64,000 nucleotides of DNA, from NCBI RefSeq assembly GCF_020184175.1, contig NC_065533.1, positions 9,136,695 to 9,200,694 of the forward strand, read 5' to 3'. The notes under the pieces are model-generated. The model did no database searches. It was not told where the DNA came from and was given only the letters and a program-made list of their open reading frames with translations. This DNA comes from Aphis gossypii. Its lineage: Eukaryota; Arthropoda; Insecta; Hemiptera; Aphididae. Shown in pieces: positions 60,808-64,000 of this stretch; the stretch's first letter is position 1; each line of letters begins with the position of its first letter. Made by a program: the position numbers and the translations under genes.

Positions 60808-63804
60808 TTATGATAAAAACATTCTTTGAAAATGATGTACATCTCCTCGACAGACTGGGCATATTCTAGGATATTGACCATCCAACACTGAAACACATGT
60901 TTCACACACCCAGGCGTGACCACAAGGCAAAACTATATGCTGAACTACATTTTCACCAGGAGTTGTAGTTAAACAAACCATACAGTTTATTGGACTGGGT
61001 ACAACTACTGGTATATTTTGTGGTACTTCTGGTACTTCTTGTTCGACAAAGTCATCTGATAAACCATCATCATTTGATTCCTGATCATGTTCAATACCAA
61101 GTACCCAATGTCTTTGCCTTCTTTCGTATCCATCACAGGAATGCGAACATTTGACTAGAAATTGCCATACACTTAATAGACCTGCTTCATGTTGTTCAAC
61201 AGCCCTTTTTATTCTTCTAGAATTCAGAAGATACTTAGCCTTTAAATTTCTAGTCGGTTGCAGACCATTGGCTATTTGAGTAACCATAGTGTGATACTTT
61301 TGGCTCAACTCACATATCTGACCTGATGATGAAATTAAATTAATTATTATATTTTATAATGTTTATGTTTGTTATAGTATAAAAACATAATAAAACAATA
61401 TACCTATAGCTTCATATTATAAAATTATGTAGTTTAGCAAACAAAGAGTTGTCTTATTGATTTACATCGACTATACACTTTTCATCAAATTTAAAAAGAT
61501 AATGAATTCAATATTATAAATTGTATAGGTAGGTATGTTCAAAGTATTTATACAATTTTAGTTTTTACACAGATAAAAATTAATTTAGCACTTACCAAGA
61601 AAGACCCATAAATTTGGATGTGCGATAGAGAACTTATGTCTCAAAAAGTTATGGAAGCTTTCCAAGTTATTATTTGTCCTTCTTGAGACACCATTCACAG
61701 ATAAAACATCAACTCCGACACGTCTTATCCAGTAACTGTAAAGTTTAACCATAATAAAAAATGAGTATTTTAATAATTGAAACATGTTAAAGTAATACAT
61801 AAAATTGTTATGATGAATTACTTTTGGTAATATTCAAATAAATTAGGTAATGGAACGTTGTGGTGGATAGCATATGCCTTTGTGAGAAGAAAACCTTGTT
61901 CTATTACTGCACTGGGTAATAATGGTAAACACATAAGGATCTTCAATGTTTTCAATGCATATGGATTTGAATTGATTGTTTGTAAATAATTCAGGGATTT
62001 CATTTTTTTCCATACTGCCTGTAAATTAAATTTAATAAGAAAATATTAAGTGATTAACATATTAGATGTTTTTTTTGTAAACTTATAGGTAAATTTAGTT
62101 TTGTTAAAGTTATAAAACTTTAAGAGGAAGTGATAACCTAATTTTCTGTCTCCATTCATCTAACAAGTATAAATAGACCATATTCGAAAAAATGTCATAT
62201 TTAATTGTAAAATATAATTTTATTGTAGAAATTAGTGATATTAATTCAAAACAGGAAAATATACAACACATTTAATTCTTATTCAGAAAAAACATACCTA
62301 TTTTATTAAAAAAGAATATATTGTTTGAAAATACTTACAATATTTTTATAGAACATTATTTTTATTTCAACCAAAGTATTAGTATAACTTTGATTTTATA
62401 CAATGTAATTTTGCTATATTTTCGGTTAGATCAACATAGACTAGACAGCAAAAGTGGAAATCAGTCAGATACAATATTATGCCTAATGCATAGAAAAATG
62501 TCCAATATATCAACTTAACAATTAAAAATTAAAGTAACTAATTACTTAGGTAGGTAATTCACAAAATTGAAAATATTTACCCTACTCATAAACATTTAAA
62601 ATGTTTATAAACAAAATACTTAAGTCTACATTTGATTAATGTATTGGTGTTTAATATAGGTACCTACATTAACATTTCTAGAAGAATAATCTAAATTAGT
62701 TTATGAATCAATTAGCAACTTAAAGTACTAACCAACAGTAGGTTACTAACTTGGTTATGATGGAACCAACATCCTAAGACACGTGTCCCTTCAACACCCA
62801 AACAAGAAGATAATGCATCTCTAAGTGCTGGTTCAAAGTCAGTCATTATCAATGACGGTGTTATGTTAGGAATTAAATTATTCTTCATATAATCCATTAC
62901 GCATTGAAATGAGTTTCTAGATTTACTTTCCATTAATGCGTAGGCTATTGGTATGGACTGCAAAATATAATATAAAATATTAGCTACTACTAATTAACAT
63001 TTTCTGTTAAATTGATATTATATAAATACAAATAATAATTATCAAAATTTAATTGTACTTTAGTTAAATTAAATATAACTTACAAAATTATCAATCATAA
63101 AATGAATACTTAGCAGTTGAATGCCCATATTAGACGGGACTACTTTAAATGTGGCATCTGCGTGGATCTCGGTTATGCCATGCGACAATACCAAGTTTAT
63201 TAGGTGTGTACATGCTAATATAACACTGTATTTACCTAAAGCATTTTATCACAAAATTTAAATTAATTGCATAAATAAATATTATAGTAGGTATTATAAA
63301 ATACAACATATTTTTATAAAGAATCATATTTTGTGCGTAGGCCGTAGGCATATATATACATACATAGGTATTGTAATCTGACTAAGAATTTATTGTTTAA
63401 TAGACTATCTTATTTTAATTGTATGTTTTGATTTTAAATATAATAAAGATCTGATATAAATTATGGGTTCTCCATTTTTCATAATATATTTATTAAATTT
63501 AAAGTATAAAATAGGTATTAACAAAAATTCATGGTAGGTAAATTAAAAATATATATATATATATATATTAAAATAGTAATTATAAATTAATATAAAACTA
63601 AGAATCTTTGAATTAAATATGAAATTTTGACAATTCTAATCAAATTTTTAAATTCTACAGGGTATAATTATAATGTATAAAGATATTTGATAAATAAACA
63701 ATTAAAAATTAAATATAAATATTACCATCCAAATCTCTAACAGATCCACTAAATATGGAATTGTTGCAACACGTATACCTAAGGCTACTGGTGGTTCGTC
63801 TCAT
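60808..63804 (-). CDS. MULE transposase domain fused to a C3HC4 RING finger, intact six-exon frame
   Basis: Exons, right to left: 63804-63726, 63235-63084, 62957-62751, 62018-61822, 61735-61596 and 61322-60808. Every intron is GT-AG and every phase agrees. The sum is exactly 430 codons with no internal stop (429 residues). Residues 17-147 carry the MULE catalytic region: HADATFKVVP with Asp53, IPIAYALMESKSRN, IMTDFEPALRDAL with Asp117, and GCWFHHNQ. RRTNNNLESFHNFLR (about 230-244) holds a candidate third acidic residue, Glu237. A basic helical region (QHEAGLLSVWQFL) precedes an acidic linker. The RING has Cys372, Cys375, Cys392, His394, Cys398, Cys401, Cys413 and Cys416, a complete C3HC4 set of E3 ubiquitin ligases. 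The start is the least certain part: an acceptor-like GTAG 8 bases upstream of the ATG means exon 1 may be internal and the gene may run past the window. Unlike every other transposase here, it is undamaged. Confidence 0.8.
63549..63569. repeat. (AT)n microsatellite in intron 1 of the MULE/RING gene
   Basis: About ten AT units, on the minus-strand gene's first intron. Confidence 0.85.
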
Positions 63805-64000
63805 TATACAACTACAATATTGTGCGTCTTTTTAAAAGTAAGTACCCGTTTTAAATATTTGTATTTAGTACCTAGGTGGCTAGAACACTAGGTAGTTCTC
63901 TATCATTATAGGTAGGTACATAATAATAACTAATGTATCCTTTAAGACAGTGTTTCCCAAAGGCTGTCTTGAAAATTTGGATTTTTAATTTAAACATCGT
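63805..64000. other. window edge, upstream of the MULE/RING gene
   Basis: AT-rich with TAGGTAC words. It ends with ACAGTGTTTCCCAAAGGCTG near 63948, which resembles a hAT-type terminus (CAGTGTTTCCCAA) entering from the right. Confidence 0.35.

Noticed and set aside
1..64000. CRISPR array, bacterial operon or integrated virus
   Set aside because: No regularly spaced direct repeats, no ribosome-binding-site-linked gene rows and no viral replication or capsid motifs were seen.

Overview
The window is eukaryotic nuclear DNA. It is very AT-rich, its genes are split by small GT-AG introns, and it holds many DNA transposons. The recurrent TAGGTACCTA-like words, the MULE/RING gene family and the mix of P-like, hAT, Harbinger and Helitron elements suggest an aphid (Hemiptera). 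That assignment is inferred from composition and families; no diagnostic host gene is present. No CRISPR array, bacterial operon or convincing tRNA gene is seen.

Layout: 1-21.6 kb is mostly gene-free AT-rich DNA with dispersed repeats, small palindromes, one possible exon near 4.9 kb and a possible two-exon 64-residue membrane protein on the minus strand (16.25-17.0 kb). At 21.9-27.8 kb lies a 5.86-kb P/THAP9-like DNA transposon with matching termini. Its plus-strand transposase is broken, and a second, opposite-strand THAP transposase pseudogene and a 204-bp hAT-type MITE sit inside it. From 28 to 43.5 kb the DNA holds several MITEs with recognisable target-site duplications, a phase-consistent three-exon gene of 137 residues (37.7-42.6 kb) and a 5S-rRNA-like repeat.

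From 44.4 to 56.4 kb is a transposon cluster. It holds a degenerate Harbinger transposase, then a full-length Helitron (45.93-54.52 kb) whose Rep-helicase frame was split near its start codon by a 3.76-kb ZMYM-type hAT element, then a LINE endonuclease fragment and a P-element C-terminal fragment. A 30-bp perfect palindrome and a 15-bp minisatellite follow at 57.7-59.1 kb.

The best-preserved gene is at 60.8-63.8 kb on the minus strand. Six exons with matching phases join into an uninterrupted 429-residue frame that couples a MULE transposase domain to a C-terminal C3HC4 RING finger. It is the strongest candidate here for a functional, possibly domesticated, transposon-derived protein. Everything else recognisable as a transposase is broken.
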